DNA of 64,000 nt from NCBI GenBank assembly GCA_035582835.1, contig JAYKAV010002541.1, forward strand, positions 187,552-251,551, given 5' to 3'. How positions within the stretch are numbered: position 1 is the first letter of the stretch; every line of letters begins with the position of its first letter. The translations under genes and the position numbers were made by a program. Source of the DNA: Phoebastria nigripes (Eukaryota > Chordata > Aves > Procellariiformes > Diomedeidae). A model generated the notes under the pieces. The model had not been told where the DNA came from. It made no database searches and was given only the letters and a program-made list of their open reading frames with translations. This document shows, piece after piece, positions 1-13,000 of this stretch.

Positions 1-655
1 CGTGTGCCCTTTATCCCTAGAGGAGAAGCAAGGGAGAGCAACGGAAGGCTAAGAACAGAGCCAGCGAGCCCTGATTCTCCTCTGGGGCAAGGGTGGGAGA
101 TAAGAGCACACCTACGCCACGGGCAGGGTGACAGCAGCCCAGGCTTCACTCCGCATCGCTGCGACAGTGCTGATATCAACTCACCCACCCATCTCGATAG
201 CAACTCACACCACCCGGGCTTGCCAGTTTGCGGGCAGGCAGCAGTGCTACACCCAGAGGGCACTACTGCTCTGGCAAAGGTTGGGAGCCCAAGGAGCTGG
301 GCCCTTTCTTCCTCACCCACGAAGACCATGGATCCAGTTAGCACTGACTGCAACCAGACAGGACTTCTTTCCAGTATGTCTTCCCAGGAAAATAACTTTA
401 ACCCGCATCCTCATTTAAAATCCAGAAGTTCCTAAACAAATAACGTATTTTTAAGCTCCTTTGCACATGCCTTGTGAGCAACATCTCATTCAGCTTCAGC
501 CAAAGATACTCTGAGAAGCCAATATAAGGCTTAAAAACCTGAGTCAAGACCAGAAGGAAAAACAAAGGGAAGGAAACCGTTTTAACAGATATTCCTAGCA
601 CTCCCAAGGAGAGGTAAGTAACGGGAAGTCATATTTTGACTGGATTAATCATTAC
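1..655. other. PRAG1 intron, left edge
   Basis: This stretch follows the splice donor of the PRAG1 exon on the minus strand, so it is the start of the next PRAG1 intron. The large second coding exon expected for PRAG1 is not here. Open frames on either strand show no recognisable domain. Confidence 0.6.
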
Positions 656-940
656 CTGTGACAGGTCTGCATTCATATTCACATCCGCCCACATGTCAGA
701 AACATCTGAGTTTATCATAGTTGGCTTCACAGCAATTGTTGGCTTTGAGAAGGGGGAAGTATTTACACCTTCNTCTTCCAATGCGGGGCTCTCAGTCTTG
801 GTCCTAACTCCATTCGGGAGCACGCTACAAGCTCCCACGTCTGGGGGTGTTTGCAGCTGATGGGAACTCTTTGGGTTGAAGCAGTTTTTGCAGGAGCCGG
901 GCTTCCAAACGTGTTCCACAAAGTCACTGCACGCAGACAT
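656..940 (-). CDS. PRAG1 (pragmin, SgK223) first coding exon, partial gene
   Basis: This exon encodes the N-terminus of PRAG1, a PEAK-family pseudokinase scaffold that acts in the cytoplasm in Rho and Src-family signalling. The recognisable features are the start MSACSDFVEH, a WKPGSCKNCF Cys pair, and a downstream SKPTIAVKPTM block, both conserved in PRAG1 as I remember it. The 95-residue coding part ends at ADLSQ, followed by a GTAATG donor at 655-654. The exon begins after a pyrimidine-rich acceptor (gtgcttttccag) at 1,050, giving 110 bases upstream of the chosen ATG. The frame stays open through that leader to an ATG at 1,012-1,010; residues before MSACSD (LGLSHEDLK) resemble a PRAG1 N-terminal extension, so translation could start further upstream. 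One N falls in the exon. The paralogue PEAK1 has a similar start but diverges after it, so PRAG1 fits better. The remaining exons, including the kinase-like domain, lie left of the window. Confidence 0.85.
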
Positions 941-1050
941 CTTCAAATCCTCGTGGCTCAGACCGAGAGCCCTCTGCGTCTTCTGCACTGTCCTCTGCTG
1001 CTCATTTTGCATTTGCTTCCCAGAGCCGCTCTTAAAGATCACCTAGTTAT

Positions 1051-2930
1051 CTGGAAAAGCACAACACTGTCTGATTAGTTTGGTTATGCCCAAAAATGGG
1101 AAGATTTTTAATAGGACAGGTGATAATTACACTTACTCTGCCTTCATCACAAAGGCTTATTGTTTACAAGGCTTTTTTCACAGCTTAGCTAAAGCCCACA
1201 CAATCACTTAAAAAGCCTCAACTTCTAAGCATAGCTCTGTAATAGAGAAGACATCAAGCAAGCAGCATTCCTATGTGATTTAATTCCCTGTTTAACGAGC
1301 ATGTATAACCAGCCTCGTGCAAGGTTTAGATCAAGGGTAAAGGAAAGAGGTCTTGGAAATAGCTGTTCACAGCCCCACAAGCCAGGCAGGAAAAATTCCT
1401 TCTCCAAAGTGGCATCCTCTCTCTGGAAAACAAAAAGGCCTGGAGATACAAGGACCGGAATCAGCGACTGTGTAACCAAGGGGACCGGCAACAACCTTCC
1501 TTCACCCAGAAGCACCACTGTGATTACTGCCGTGGTACACAAAGGCTTCTCTCCCACCCAGTGCAACAGAGAAAGGCAATCAGCAAGGCTGGGGCTGGCA
1601 CTGATTTGAGCAAGTGCCTGGCAGAAAGCTCTTATCTGGTTTGCCAGGAGCCACAAATAACAGTGTCAGCTCGCTGAAACGATTCATTGTCTACAAGGGG
1701 AGAAACGTTTTGCTCTTGGATTACTTATAGACAAGGATCCCTTCCCATCTTCCTTCCCCAGGAGGAAATGCCCCAGGAACAAGACATTCCTGCATTCCTG
1801 TGCCCCCCCTCCCCGCACAGCCAGGTCTGATTGCACTCAGCCAGTAGCTACCTGGAGCTAACAACTTTGGAGTTACTTCAGAGGAGGACTCCCACAAAGC
1901 TCAGTGGATTAGGGAAGAGAAGATCAGAAAACGCAACTAGATCAGGAAAATTGCAGCCGGCTGCTATGGGTGTCAGGGCACACAAGTCCCCCACATTGCT
2001 CCACAGAGTCCTTCCCCACCTAACCAACTTTAGGTCATGATCTCCCAGCCAGCTGACCCCAATGCAAAGGCAAAGCGAACTGAGGCTCGCTCCCCGAGGT
2101 TCTCTGAGTGAACAGGCACTTTTACACCCCAACCCTGACTGCACAAGAACACAATTTACCCGCCTGATTCTTCAGTGCTTCCGCCACACAGGCATACTGC
2201 AACACCACCATAGCTATGGACACCTTTGCACCTGCACGCGCCTCTAAACCAGCCTGCACTTCAGTAAAGCCTCTTGCCTCTGGGCTCAGAGATGCCCCGG
2301 CCATCCTCTCCAACAGCCACCCTATTGCACGGTGAAAAGAAAGAATACTAATAAGAGCTTGGGTGGGACAAAGTGAAGGGGGGGAAGAGCTGCTGACCCA
2401 CAAGCATCACCTGAATTCAAATGCCACCTTTGGGAAGGGAGGCTTTGATCGGCTAAAGCATTAGTACCTGCCGACTCCTTCTGTCTGGCAAGCTGATAAA
2501 TTAGGATCTGTTTCATGAAAGAGCAGAAAAAAAGGGGAATATCAATGGGATTCACAAATCAGATCAGTGCACATCTCTCTCTTTTTAGGGAAGAGACTGG
2601 TTTAGACAGGTTTTTCCATGGACTTCACAGAGTCCAAATTAACCGAAGGACAGCAAATCACTCTTGGATGTACCCCAACACCTTCAACAAGATTAACATT
2701 ATCTGCAAGGAAAACATCTTTAAAAAATATTCTAGCACTGTTGCTTTGTTTCCTTTCAGATCTAGCAAGCTGTGTCCGACATCACCCAAAGCTGAACAAG
2801 TGTCCTGATGAGAGCCAGCAAAGAAAAAAGAAAAATCAAAGGGAGGAAAGCAGGGACCAGAGCCAGAAAAAACTCTTCACTTCTGCTTTAATAATCGGCG
2901 CTGCCAACTGCCTTTTAAAGATCGGGATTT
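1051..2930. other. PRAG1 5' intron
   Basis: Between the coding exon and the CpG-rich block I see no coding exon, RNA gene or clear repeat. By position it is most likely the first intron of PRAG1, transcribed on the minus strand. Confidence 0.5.
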
Positions 2931-3251
2931 CCCTTTCTGCAGCTAAACCAGCCGCTGTTCCTCGCTGCCCAGACCCCGGGCCAGGCGGCCCCGTGTCCGC
3001 ACGCCGGCGGGGCAGCCGGCACCCAGCCCGCACCAACCCACGCGGTGCCGCGCGGGGAAACCGGCCGGGCTCGGCCCCCCCTCCCCGGGCAAGCCGAAAG
3101 CCAGGAGCTGGGTCTGAAGCACCCCCGGAGCCGCCGCGCCTCCCGGGGCACCGGCAAGGCCCCGATATAAAGGCTACCTGTTATCTAGGGTAGATATGCT
3201 AGAATGCGGCACCAGGATGCTCCGGCGCAAGAAGAAACCCCCAAACCCCCA

Positions 3252-3633
3252 ACCCAGGCAGCTCTGGCTGCCGGACGGCCCCTCCGGGGCGCCGGGCGTC
3301 CACCGGGACTGGGAAAAGTTTACCGGGCAGGGCCCGCCGGGGCTCCCGGGGCGGGCGCCGGTGCCGGTCGGGACCGGTGCGCGCCGCGGGCCGGCTGCAC
3401 CCCCCGCCCTCCGCCCGCCTGCTCAGTGGGCACCGGCACGGCCACGGCGGCACGGCCCCGGCCCCGAGCGGCGGCGGGGTCCCTCCCAGCCCGGCTTTGT
3501 CCCGGGAGGCGGAGGCGCGGAGCCCGCCCCCGGCGCTGACCCAGGCAGCTCTGGCTGCCGGACGGCCCCTCCGGGGCGCCGGGCGTCCACCGGGACTGGG
3601 AAAAGTTTACCGGGCAGGGCCCGCCGGGGCTCC
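3252..3633. repeat. 95-bp exact repeat beside an assembly gap
   Basis: The 95 bases at 3,252-3,346 recur, identical by eye, at 3,539-3,633. The second copy stops exactly where the N run begins. An exact copy ending at a gap is typical of an unresolved contig overlap, but a genuine tandem duplication with a 287-base period is possible. Confidence 0.85.
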
Positions 3634-3805
3634 NNNNNNNNNNNNNNNNNNNNNNNNNNNNNNNNNNNNNNNNNNNNNNNNNNNNNNNNNNNNNNNNNNN
3701 NNNNNNNNNNNNNNNNNNNNNNNNNNNNNNNNNNNNNNNNNNNNNNNNNNNNNNNNNNNNNNNNNNNNNNNNNNNNNNNNNNNNNNNNNNNNNNNNNNNN
3801 NNNNN
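3634..3805. other. Assembly gap (172 N)
   Basis: A run of unknown bases inside the CpG island. A noncoding first exon of PRAG1 may be partly hidden here. Confidence 0.99.
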
Positions 3806-4080
3806 GCACACCCGCTGCAGGGGCACATGCAGCCCGCAGCGACACCCCCCCCGAGCAGTGCTCACGCAGGCATGCACCGTCTCGGGCACATGCCCCGTGG
3901 GTACCAAACCCCTCGGGGGGATGCAGGCACCCACATACCCCAGCAGCCCCGCATAGACCCCATAGGGTCCTACACACCCCCCCACACCTCTTGCAGGGAC
4001 ACAGACAGCGCACGCACACCCCACACCCCTGCACCCCGACACCAGGCTTGAGGACGGTCCTGGACCCAGCTGGAAGACAC

Positions 4081-7000
4081 TGGGAGCCAGAGTTCACTCA
4101 TCCTCGCCGAGGCTGCCAGACAAGGACATGGTGAAGTTCAGCCCCAGGGGATGCTGTGGAAGGAAGAGAAGTTTGCGGCGACTGAAAGCAGGATTTGACC
4201 CCACCGTGCAAAAAATGCAGGCGGCACCTCAGGAAAATCCCAAACTTCTGTTGGCCCGGGAGGCTGGGGGTCATTAAAAGGGAGCAGGATGAGGTTTTGC
4301 TCCCTGTAGTGTCTGAGCCGCACTTTAGGGCAGGCTGGAAAAGGAGTGGTCTTCCCTCACCCTAGCGCTTGCTCTGTGGTGTCTAGTTTTGAGCATCTAA
4401 ATTCTCCGAAACGAGGAGAAAAAAAACCAGGTCTCCCCCTGCCCTGGTCAGGGCCTTAGCTCAGTTCCTTGCTTAAGCCACCTCTCCTTTAGCGCAACAA
4501 AGCATTCCTAGTCTCATATATTTCAGGAGAAAATAGTGGATTAAAAAGGCAAATAGGCTTCCATAATGGGAAATCCAAGCCCCGAACAGAAAAACAGAAG
4601 CTGGAGATATGCACAGCACTCATCATAGAAAAAATTTCCCTCTTGGGAACCAATCATCCCAGTAAATTCTTCTCCTTCAGGGAATTTGGGCAGTACCGCA
4701 GCTTGCAAACCTCTTTGCTTGCAAACATCCCAGCTGGCTGGTCTTCCGTAGTTACAGCTATCTGCTCATGCTCTCACTTCTTTTTTGATCAGTTATTAAA
4801 ATAGAATAGTCCAGAGACCCCAGAGTAAGCAGAAACACAGGAAAATATGGGAACTCCTCCACTTAATTTGCCATATTGCCATGAAGTCATCTGCTTAACA
4901 AACCTCCTGCTTCTTCTTTCAAGCAAACCACTCGCAATCAATTTGCTGCGTCTTTTTGCATGCAGAATCCCAGTGCCAGCGCGCCCAGTTGAACCAGTAA
5001 ATTAGAAATGCCTTCATCGTGACAGAAACCTCTCTTCTAGCACAGAGCCACATCTTATCTGTGAGAGGGGAAAATGAGCTGGGAAAATGAGTGGCCCAAA
5101 TTTCCAACATTTTCCCTATTTTAAAAGTTTTGGGTGAAAGAACCCAGCTCTAACCAGCCCAGCTGAGGTTGTAGCTGAGGTCGGTATGGCTGCCTAATTT
5201 CGGAGGATGGGAAACTTCTCCAAATTCAAGCATCTGAATTTCATACCTGGAAGTTTAAAAAGAGCCTCTGCTCTTCTCAATAAGAGTGCTATAATTTTCT
5301 AATAGCTGAGGTGCTATAANTTTCTCAGCATGCCTTCTTAGTGAAGAGTCAGGGACACCTTAGGGAAGGAAAACGAGATTCAGAATTCATCCTAGGTTCA
5401 CACTGCAACAGCACTGGACCTGCTGAGTGAACTGTCCTGAGATGTTCACCCCAGGGAGAAAAACCTTTCCCAAGCCAGAGGCCTTGGGATTATGGGATAA
5501 TGAAAATTCATTTTTTCTAGTAAAGTCATCTTCTTTATGTCCAAAGATTTCAGTGGAAAATTGAACAACCTCAAATTTTCATAAAACAATTGTTCTGTAA
5601 GGTCTGGGACCAAGAATAACGGCTTTTTGCATGGCTGTGAACTCCCTTGGCTTTTCCAGTACAGTTATTCATCGTTGTTCATTTTAGGTATTTTCTCAAT
5701 GGCCAAGAGAACTTGCACTGAAGAAGCCCTCTCAAGTGGAAAACAGTACACAAAGCCCGCTGAGACGCGACCACATGCCCTGGCCAGCCATATATCTTCC
5801 AACGTATTGTTTTCCAGAACGCTGACTCAGCAACAAGGCACATGGCTNGGAGCAACCCTGACAGCACAAAGGGAAACTTCAGGCCAACCGGAGCTTCAAG
5901 CACCATCCCTCACTGGCAGAAGTGAGACCATCACCAAGTCTTGTTTTCAACGTGTCAGCTGTAAGAGAACCCCCCCGAGAACAGGAAGACAAACAGGCAT
6001 AAACCAACAGGGAGTTTCTCTGTGGGCAGACAGAAAAAGCAAAGCTCTCTCGAGATGGGTTCAGCATTGCTCACGGCCAGCAAAGCTGCCCAGTTCCCAA
6101 GACTGCTAGTGCCAACAGTGCCTTTTACTCCAGGGGACTTAAAAAAAACAACAGGAAAAAATGTGACACCTTTTATTAGTTATACTCCACACTGTGTGAC
6201 TGAGCAAATCTTAGTTTCCACCTGCGGTGCACAGATCTCCTCCTGGTCGTGGTCCCCAATGTGCTGGGGCATCTTCTTGTCCCTGCCGGGACTCCAGCTT
6301 CACCCATGGTGTCACAGCTGGTAGATCTTTCAGGTGGAAGCGGGGTGGCATCATCTGTGCTGCGACTGGTTTGCCTGCTCATACGCAGCAAGAATAAATG
6401 CACCTGTGATGGAGCCAGGGGCAACCAGTGCCAGCACCTACTGCCTGCCTGGCGAGAGAGCAAAGGACCGTCCTTCAGCAGGCTCTCGGGATGTTAATAC
6501 CTGCTGCCACTCAACGAGCTGCTTTGGTCAATGCTCACATCCCTGGAAACTGCCTCTCTGTGCACTGCAGATCCTTTTCCTGCTCCGGAGGTTGATGGCT
6601 TTGTTTGCCGTGCCCCTTTTCTCCCCTAGACCTCCCTTTCCTGCCGGAGCAGATGTGCTGGCTGCCCCCAGCAGCGCCTGCCCCCTGCCCCTGGGACTTC
6701 TCCTTGCTCTTGGGGAGATTGTCACCACCCTGACACCCCATCTTGCTGTAGGAAGAGAACGCACCTGGGGCCACAGGTGCTCCTTTTGTTCAAAAAAACA
6801 CCATGAGACCCAACTCCAAAAAACCCTCAAAATCCAGCCCCTCTTTCCTGGGAAGAGCAGATTAAAAGGATCAGCCATAAAGAATGAAACTCTAATGTGG
6901 TCTCTTAACCACCCTCCATGGGAGTTACCCCCCCTGCTAAAATCTGGAGGCCCAAAGTACAATCTCTGTAGGACCCATCTACCTTGTAGGACAGGAATGA

Positions 7001-10000
7001 AGCCCTGAATTGCTAATGCAACCCCATGTGCAGGCAGCGGCCCCACCTCCCACCCTGGCCCCCGCAACGGGCTGCAAATCAGTATGCCAACCAGCGACAG
7101 GCACCGCTATTCCTTTGCTCGGGGGACTGTGTCAAAGGGGGAGGTCGATTCTCCATACCCAAGAGCAACAGTGGCTGTTAAGAAATCGCAGGATAATAGC
7201 CCTTTTGATGGATGCTCAGCTTGTGCTTTTGGGATGTAGCGGTTGTGGTGGGGCTGGGAAAGGGGAGGGGGCAGAGAGGCATATGACAGTGCCGATAACA
7301 AGTGGGCTTTGTACGCTGTGGCCAGGGGCTCCCACAGCTGCTCCAGTCCCCTCTCCCGCCTGAGGTAGTTTGGGTGGGAGAAGAGGCTACAAAAGCTCAA
7401 GCAAACGANCATGACACAGATAAGATTTTAATGATTCAGTCCCTGCCTCTCTTTAAAAAACAAGAGCGTGGCAGAGCATCTCCTCCTGCCATTCAGGCAG
7501 AGGCTCTGGAGAGGAGAGGCTGCTCTGGGCTGGTGGTCTGGCTGCTGCGGTGCCTCCTGGACAGGGAATGCCCTTGAGCATGTCTGTCCAGTTTGTTTCC
7601 TTTCCCTGTAGCTGGTGAACTTGCAGCCCATGCTGGCCAAGGCCCTCACGTGCTTCTTGCCGTCGCTCCAGGGGCCTCGGTGGTGCTGATGTGGACCCTG
7701 GTGGCAACGTGGAGCATCCCCCTGGGAGAGAGCAGGGCAGGCCATCGGCTCCGAAGCAGCCTGTCCCAGTGAGCGGTGCAAGAAAAGGAACAAGCCTGGG
7801 TGTGGGCACCATGGCAGAGGGAGGACCACCGGAGCACACAGTATCTAACCAATATTAACTCCATGTATCCCTGGCTTTACTTCACCTGTCATCACTTGAT
7901 GACAGTGGTTTTTTCTTATGACGCATATTCTCTGTGGATGGGGAGATAGTGATGATGGCAGCTGGCTACAGACTGCCAAAAAAAACCCCTCTCCCTCCCC
8001 CCCNAAAAAAACCCCNAGCAGAAAAACCCCACCCCAAAACCCACACACACTTTGTTTCTGTAATCCCTGTCCCAACAGGACACGAGCATAGCTTCCCAGC
8101 CGGCATGTGTGGTTGCTCTTACTAAGCTTTGAACAGCTGGGGGATTTGGAGATGGGATTAGCTAATACAATCCAGGCTCAATTAGCAAAGGAAGCATGGA
8201 GATTCCAGCTCCCATTGGGACAGATGTGGGCAGGACCCCTCCAGAGGGTTAATCACAGGGCAACTTGCGCTTCATCCACAAATAACTAAGCTGCCTGTGT
8301 CCCCCCATCCCACCCATGGCTGCCGTTGGAGTGGGAATGCTTGCCATTGCCAAACACTGCCTTACCCCCTGGACCTGGCTAAAACCCGCTTTCCTGCCCA
8401 TGGGCTGGGAGAGGGAAGGACTAACCGCAGNGGGGAGGGAGAGCAGGCGTGCACGCAGGTGCAGAAAGCTGGCAGCCAAACAAAGGGAGATTGCAGGAGC
8501 AGATACGGGCACATCCAGGCTACAGTGCTTGTCAGCACGGCTTTCTATGAGCAAGACCAAAGGCAAGGGGAGGGGGGATGAAGGAGACGGTTTCTCATTG
8601 ATGGGAAGATGCTAAGATGCACCAGCAATGGGACACCAATGCTTTGTTTAAAACTGGGACCCCTGGGCAGGGCTTTTGTTACCACAAATGCTCTTTGCTT
8701 AGCCAGCTGGGAAAAGCAGCAGGCTCACGGGGCTGCTGGGGCATCCTTCAGGACAGAATTCCAAGTGCTGCNGGCCACCTCGGGATGAAGCAGGGCCCAC
8801 ATCTCTAAACAGCTCAAGGGGCACCGGCTTCCGAACTTCCCCCCACACCAGCCTCCTTGAAAAGCTGAGCCAAACTNGCACGGATGCCTGGTGAGCATGC
8901 CCAGCCTCAGTTGGTTCCTCATTTCCAAAAGCTGCCCTCAAAACACTCATCTGCCTTTTCTGGGCGTTTTAAAGACACATAGCCCCTCATGTGCTGAGAC
9001 ACAGAGGCTCCCTCGCCAGAGACAGGTCTCCGCTTGCAGAGCTGGTGAACCGGTTCCCGGGGTGCGAGTTGCATGGGCAAGCTCTCCCACACACGGATGG
9101 GTTTCGCATAGCCCTGTCAGAGACTGCCTGCTAAACGCCAGCTCTCTGTGGAAAGCGATGGAATTGGAAAGGTTGGGGGGGCCAAGGCACTTGGTGCTTT
9201 GGAAAAGGTTGCTTCTGAAGCCAGGGCTGAGGACTGCCAAAAAGCAAGATGTTCATTGATTTTTCAGTTCTCTGAAGACAGGAGTCAGGAATCAGACCAG
9301 GGAAGGGTGGTGAGGGATGGGGCTTGGGCCAGTCAAAGCAACAGGCACGGAAGATGCAGCGAACCAGACTTGCTTTCCCAGCCTTCCTCGGATAGGGAAC
9401 CAAAAGTCTTGCAGAGTGAGCTAATGGTCCTTGACCAGTGCCAGGTGAATGCAAATAAATGTGAAGCACCTTCCAAGGTGCCAGCTTGGGAAATAAACCC
9501 ACCAGCCTCTTCCCAGTCCAGTTGCTGGGACTCTCACGGAAGAAGCAGTAGCTTCCAGCNGTGTGGAGCAGCTTTGCAGGGGGCAGCAAACACCACCTGG
9601 TCTCATGTCAGAGTACCCCAGGGTCTGATGCTCCCGCTGCACCCAGAAAACATAGCTAGGTCTGGAAAAGCCATCGCCATGGAAGGAGCAGACACACAGA
9701 CATGAGGCACCGCGGGAGAGCACACTGCTGATTTCTGCCTCTCTCCAATAAGACTGGCTTTTTTCCTTGCTCCTCAGCNGTGTTTGGTGTTTACAGGCAC
9801 TGGGAAACATTTGCTCCTTGCACTCCTTCCAATGGAGCGTGGGAAAAACTCTCACCCGAAGCAAAAAAACACGGGAATTTGCTTTCAAGTCTATTCTTCT
9901 CACTCTCTTTCTCCCCAAGTGAAAAGCCCTGAGCTGGCTTTTTTCTTTGCAAGGCAAGTTTTCTGGCCAAGGCAAACTGGCATTTGTCTCTCATGCTGTC

Positions 10001-13000
10001 AGCAGTGACAGGCATCAGTACAAGCTGAGTGGCAGTGGCAAATCAACCAGGACAGCGGGAGTGGTAGCAGGGCAGATGGGGCCTGTGTGCACCTTCCCCC
10101 CCCCTTTTAGATAAGGGAAACAGAGCATTTCAGCTTCAGTAGAAAGAAATAAGGGCTTGATTTGGGGGCATTTTACTCCCAGAGGATATATAAAGCCCTT
10201 GGTTTGGTGCTTGGCTCCCTGATGCAGGCAAAGAAGAAAGGAAAATTAGCATGAAAAAAAAAAAAAATGAGGTTACCCCCCCCCGCTTACTGCCTGTGGA
10301 GCAAATAGGCAGCAAGCAGAAATACAAAAGCATCCTCCCCTGTCAGGAGCAACACCAGGGTTTCTCCCATCCCTCATCCGGCTGCTGTGTGCTGGATCTG
10401 TCCGGCGAAGGCAGCCCCTGCACTGGCACCTGGCACACACAGGCGTTGAGTGCCGTCAGCCCTATGTGCCGAAAGCTCTCCTGGGACGGGAATGTGTGCC
10501 AGCCCAGCTGCTCGGTCCTTGCCGGCACCTCAGCCTCCGGACAGCTGGCAGGAGGAGGCTTCCCACCCTGCCAGCCAATGTCTACCTCCTCTCCTGGCCT
10601 CTCCACCTGGTCCAGGAGGCCTCACTAACTGAGCCTGCAGGAGGGCAAGTGGCTTCGAGTGGCCTATTTGCAACAAGGCTAGGGTGATACAGGGAGGCAG
10701 GGAACTTTCAAGCAAAAGAAGGAGGCGAAGTCATGCACTTCCTTGCCTGGTGGACCAGAAATCACTCCTCCTCCAGAAAACAAGGTTGAGGGACCCAACA
10801 GGAGTCTTCAGAACTCACAAGGCAGTGACAAATCTGGAGAAAACAGAGCCCTCAGGGAGCTGGCCTCTCCCCTGGTGCAGGCAGGCACCACAGGAAAGTG
10901 CTCCCCATGCCCAAGGATGCTGCTAGGAGGGGAATAAAGGCACCCCTGCCCCCTTGCCTCCCCCCATAGCCCTCTCTCCAGTATTACAGGGCAACCCTGG
11001 GGACCAGCAAAAGGACAACTGTAACCCCTGCTATGACCCAAGAGACCCACCCTATGCCCAGACAAAAGAGGGAGGAATACTCTTTGTACCCAGAGGCTTG
11101 AAGGCAGATCTCATGTGCACTTCCAAACTCCATCCTGCAAGTAACCTAATGCCCCCAGCACAATTTTTCCTGTGTGAAACTCCCTCTGCAAGAGGTGCCT
11201 TAGGTGAGCAGCTGCAGAGGCAGCCAGATCCCAGAGGAGGTGTTTGCTTTCTCCATCTTCCCCCCCCACACACCCTCTTTTTAATTGTTTGCACATCAAG
11301 AAACGACTTGCCGTATTGCAACCTCCCGAAGGGAGGCAGAGCATTGAACTCGTAACCTGAAACTGCCTCTCAGGGAGACAGCCAGCACCCACCTCCCTCT
11401 GTTCTCATGTCCTCTCCCCGGGCTTATCCCTGCCTGAGCAGCAGCCATGTCCTCCCCTCGCTCTTCAGCAGCTACACCCTTCACTGTTAATAAGCACAGA
11501 GAAAAAAAGCACAGAGCTGCCATTCAGGGCCTCTCTCAGACACCAAAACATCTCTGTGCATTACTAATCCCTTTCAAAAGCCCCTTCCTTGCACACCCCC
11601 CCACCTCCCCCACCCCCGATGCTTTTCAGGAGCGACTGTGATTCATCTGAGGTGCGAAACAGCACGGTAAAATTTTAATACAGCCTGAACATGATGTGAG
11701 AGCGCTCAAGTGTCTTTTAGGCAGCCTGCCTGTCTCCAGCAACTGCTTTGAAGGCAAGATCGCTTCAGTGCTGCGTGAAGAGCTTCAAAGAGAATATTTG
11801 GGACTGATTTTGACATGACTCAGAGAAGGCAGGAAGCCTCCAAACACAGTTCCCTCAAAGGATGAGTGCCAGCAGAGGAACATGCTGGCTCTCGCCATAC
11901 CTCCCTGCTGGGGGTTGGTCCAGCTGGACCATATGGGAGGGCCTGGGAGGACCAGAGCTGCGTGTACCTATAGGATACCTACTGAGTGTTGTGACCTGGT
12001 CCCCATCTCCACAGACTCCTGTGGGGAAGAGATTTCCCTGACCACTGGTGATTATATTGCATGCTAAAAGCCCTGGGACCGATGGTCTGCCCCCCACTGT
12101 GACTTCAAGGGCTGGAAAGCAGGGGAGAGTTCTCCATGCCCCAGGGTACATGTGTTGATGGGAAAAGTATGAAAATAAGGCAAAACACTTGGGTTAGCCC
12201 AAACAGAAAGAGATGCTGATAGTACCCAAGGACTCCTCTACAGCCAGTAAACAAAAGGGAAACAAAACCAGTGTCCCAGAAAGTGGGGCTAGGAGGTGAG
12301 TGAACAGGAAGAAACAGCACAGGCAAGGAGGGTGCTTCCCAAGAGAGGCTTTGGAAGCCTCCACAAGCTCAGCCAACAAATATCCCTCAACTTTGCTGCT
12401 TTTCAGTGTCACATACTGTTCCTTGGCTCCCTGAGCCTCTCCAGACCTGTGAACAGCACAGCACTGCCCTCAGGCAGGGAAATGCTCTGGCCCTGGAGAC
12501 CTTCGAACTCAGCTTGGGAACATCGAAGACCAAAGTAAGAAGCTGAGTTCCGCAACTCCAGGAGTCCTGCCACGGGGCAGGTGGCAGCTCCTGGTGATCT
12601 TGTATTGTCTCTGCTCCCACACCACGGGCAGAACATCAACCAAAAGCACCTTGTCCCAAGTAGCAGGGATCTGCATCAGTACTGAGCAGCTCTCACAGCT
12701 CCTTCCCAGACCATCCGTTCCCATTTATCTGCCAAACTGGCCCCAGTAGTACATGTCAGCCCAGGGCTGCTGGAAGGATGTTGCAAAGGTGCAGGCTGCA
12801 ACCCTGCATATCCTGCACCATCAAGGAAGAGAGGATGAAGCCACTGAGAAGAGGGTAGAGTAGGTTTGAGTTGGTAAAACCCCTGGGGGTACTGCAGTGT
12901 TTGGCTTTTCTGCAAATTTTGCAATGCACCAAAGTAATTTTGCCTCCTGGACCACCGCAAAGAGGACTCAGAAAGGCAGGAATGCCTTTCTTGAAAATTT

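Larger units (their letters stand above)
2931..4080 (-). promoter_or_regulatory. CpG island, probable PRAG1 promoter
   Basis: GC content and CpG density rise sharply here compared with both flanks, and the island is interrupted by an assembly gap. It lies about 2 kb upstream of the first PRAG1 coding exon on the minus strand, the usual place for a promoter and noncoding first exon. I cannot place a transcription start. The right part (3,806-4,080) is C-rich with tandem-like CAC runs rather than classic CpG DNA. Long open frames across this block, in all frames, are a by-product of GC richness and N-filled codons. Confidence 0.55.

Noticed and set aside
3196..4134. Long open frames across the first assembly gap
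   Set aside because: They depend on N-filled codons and CpG-island composition; no protein signature on either side of the gap.
10183..10194. TATATAAA motif resembling a TATA box
   Set aside because: No exon, CpG island or transcript evidence lies nearby; AT-rich matches of this length are expected by chance.
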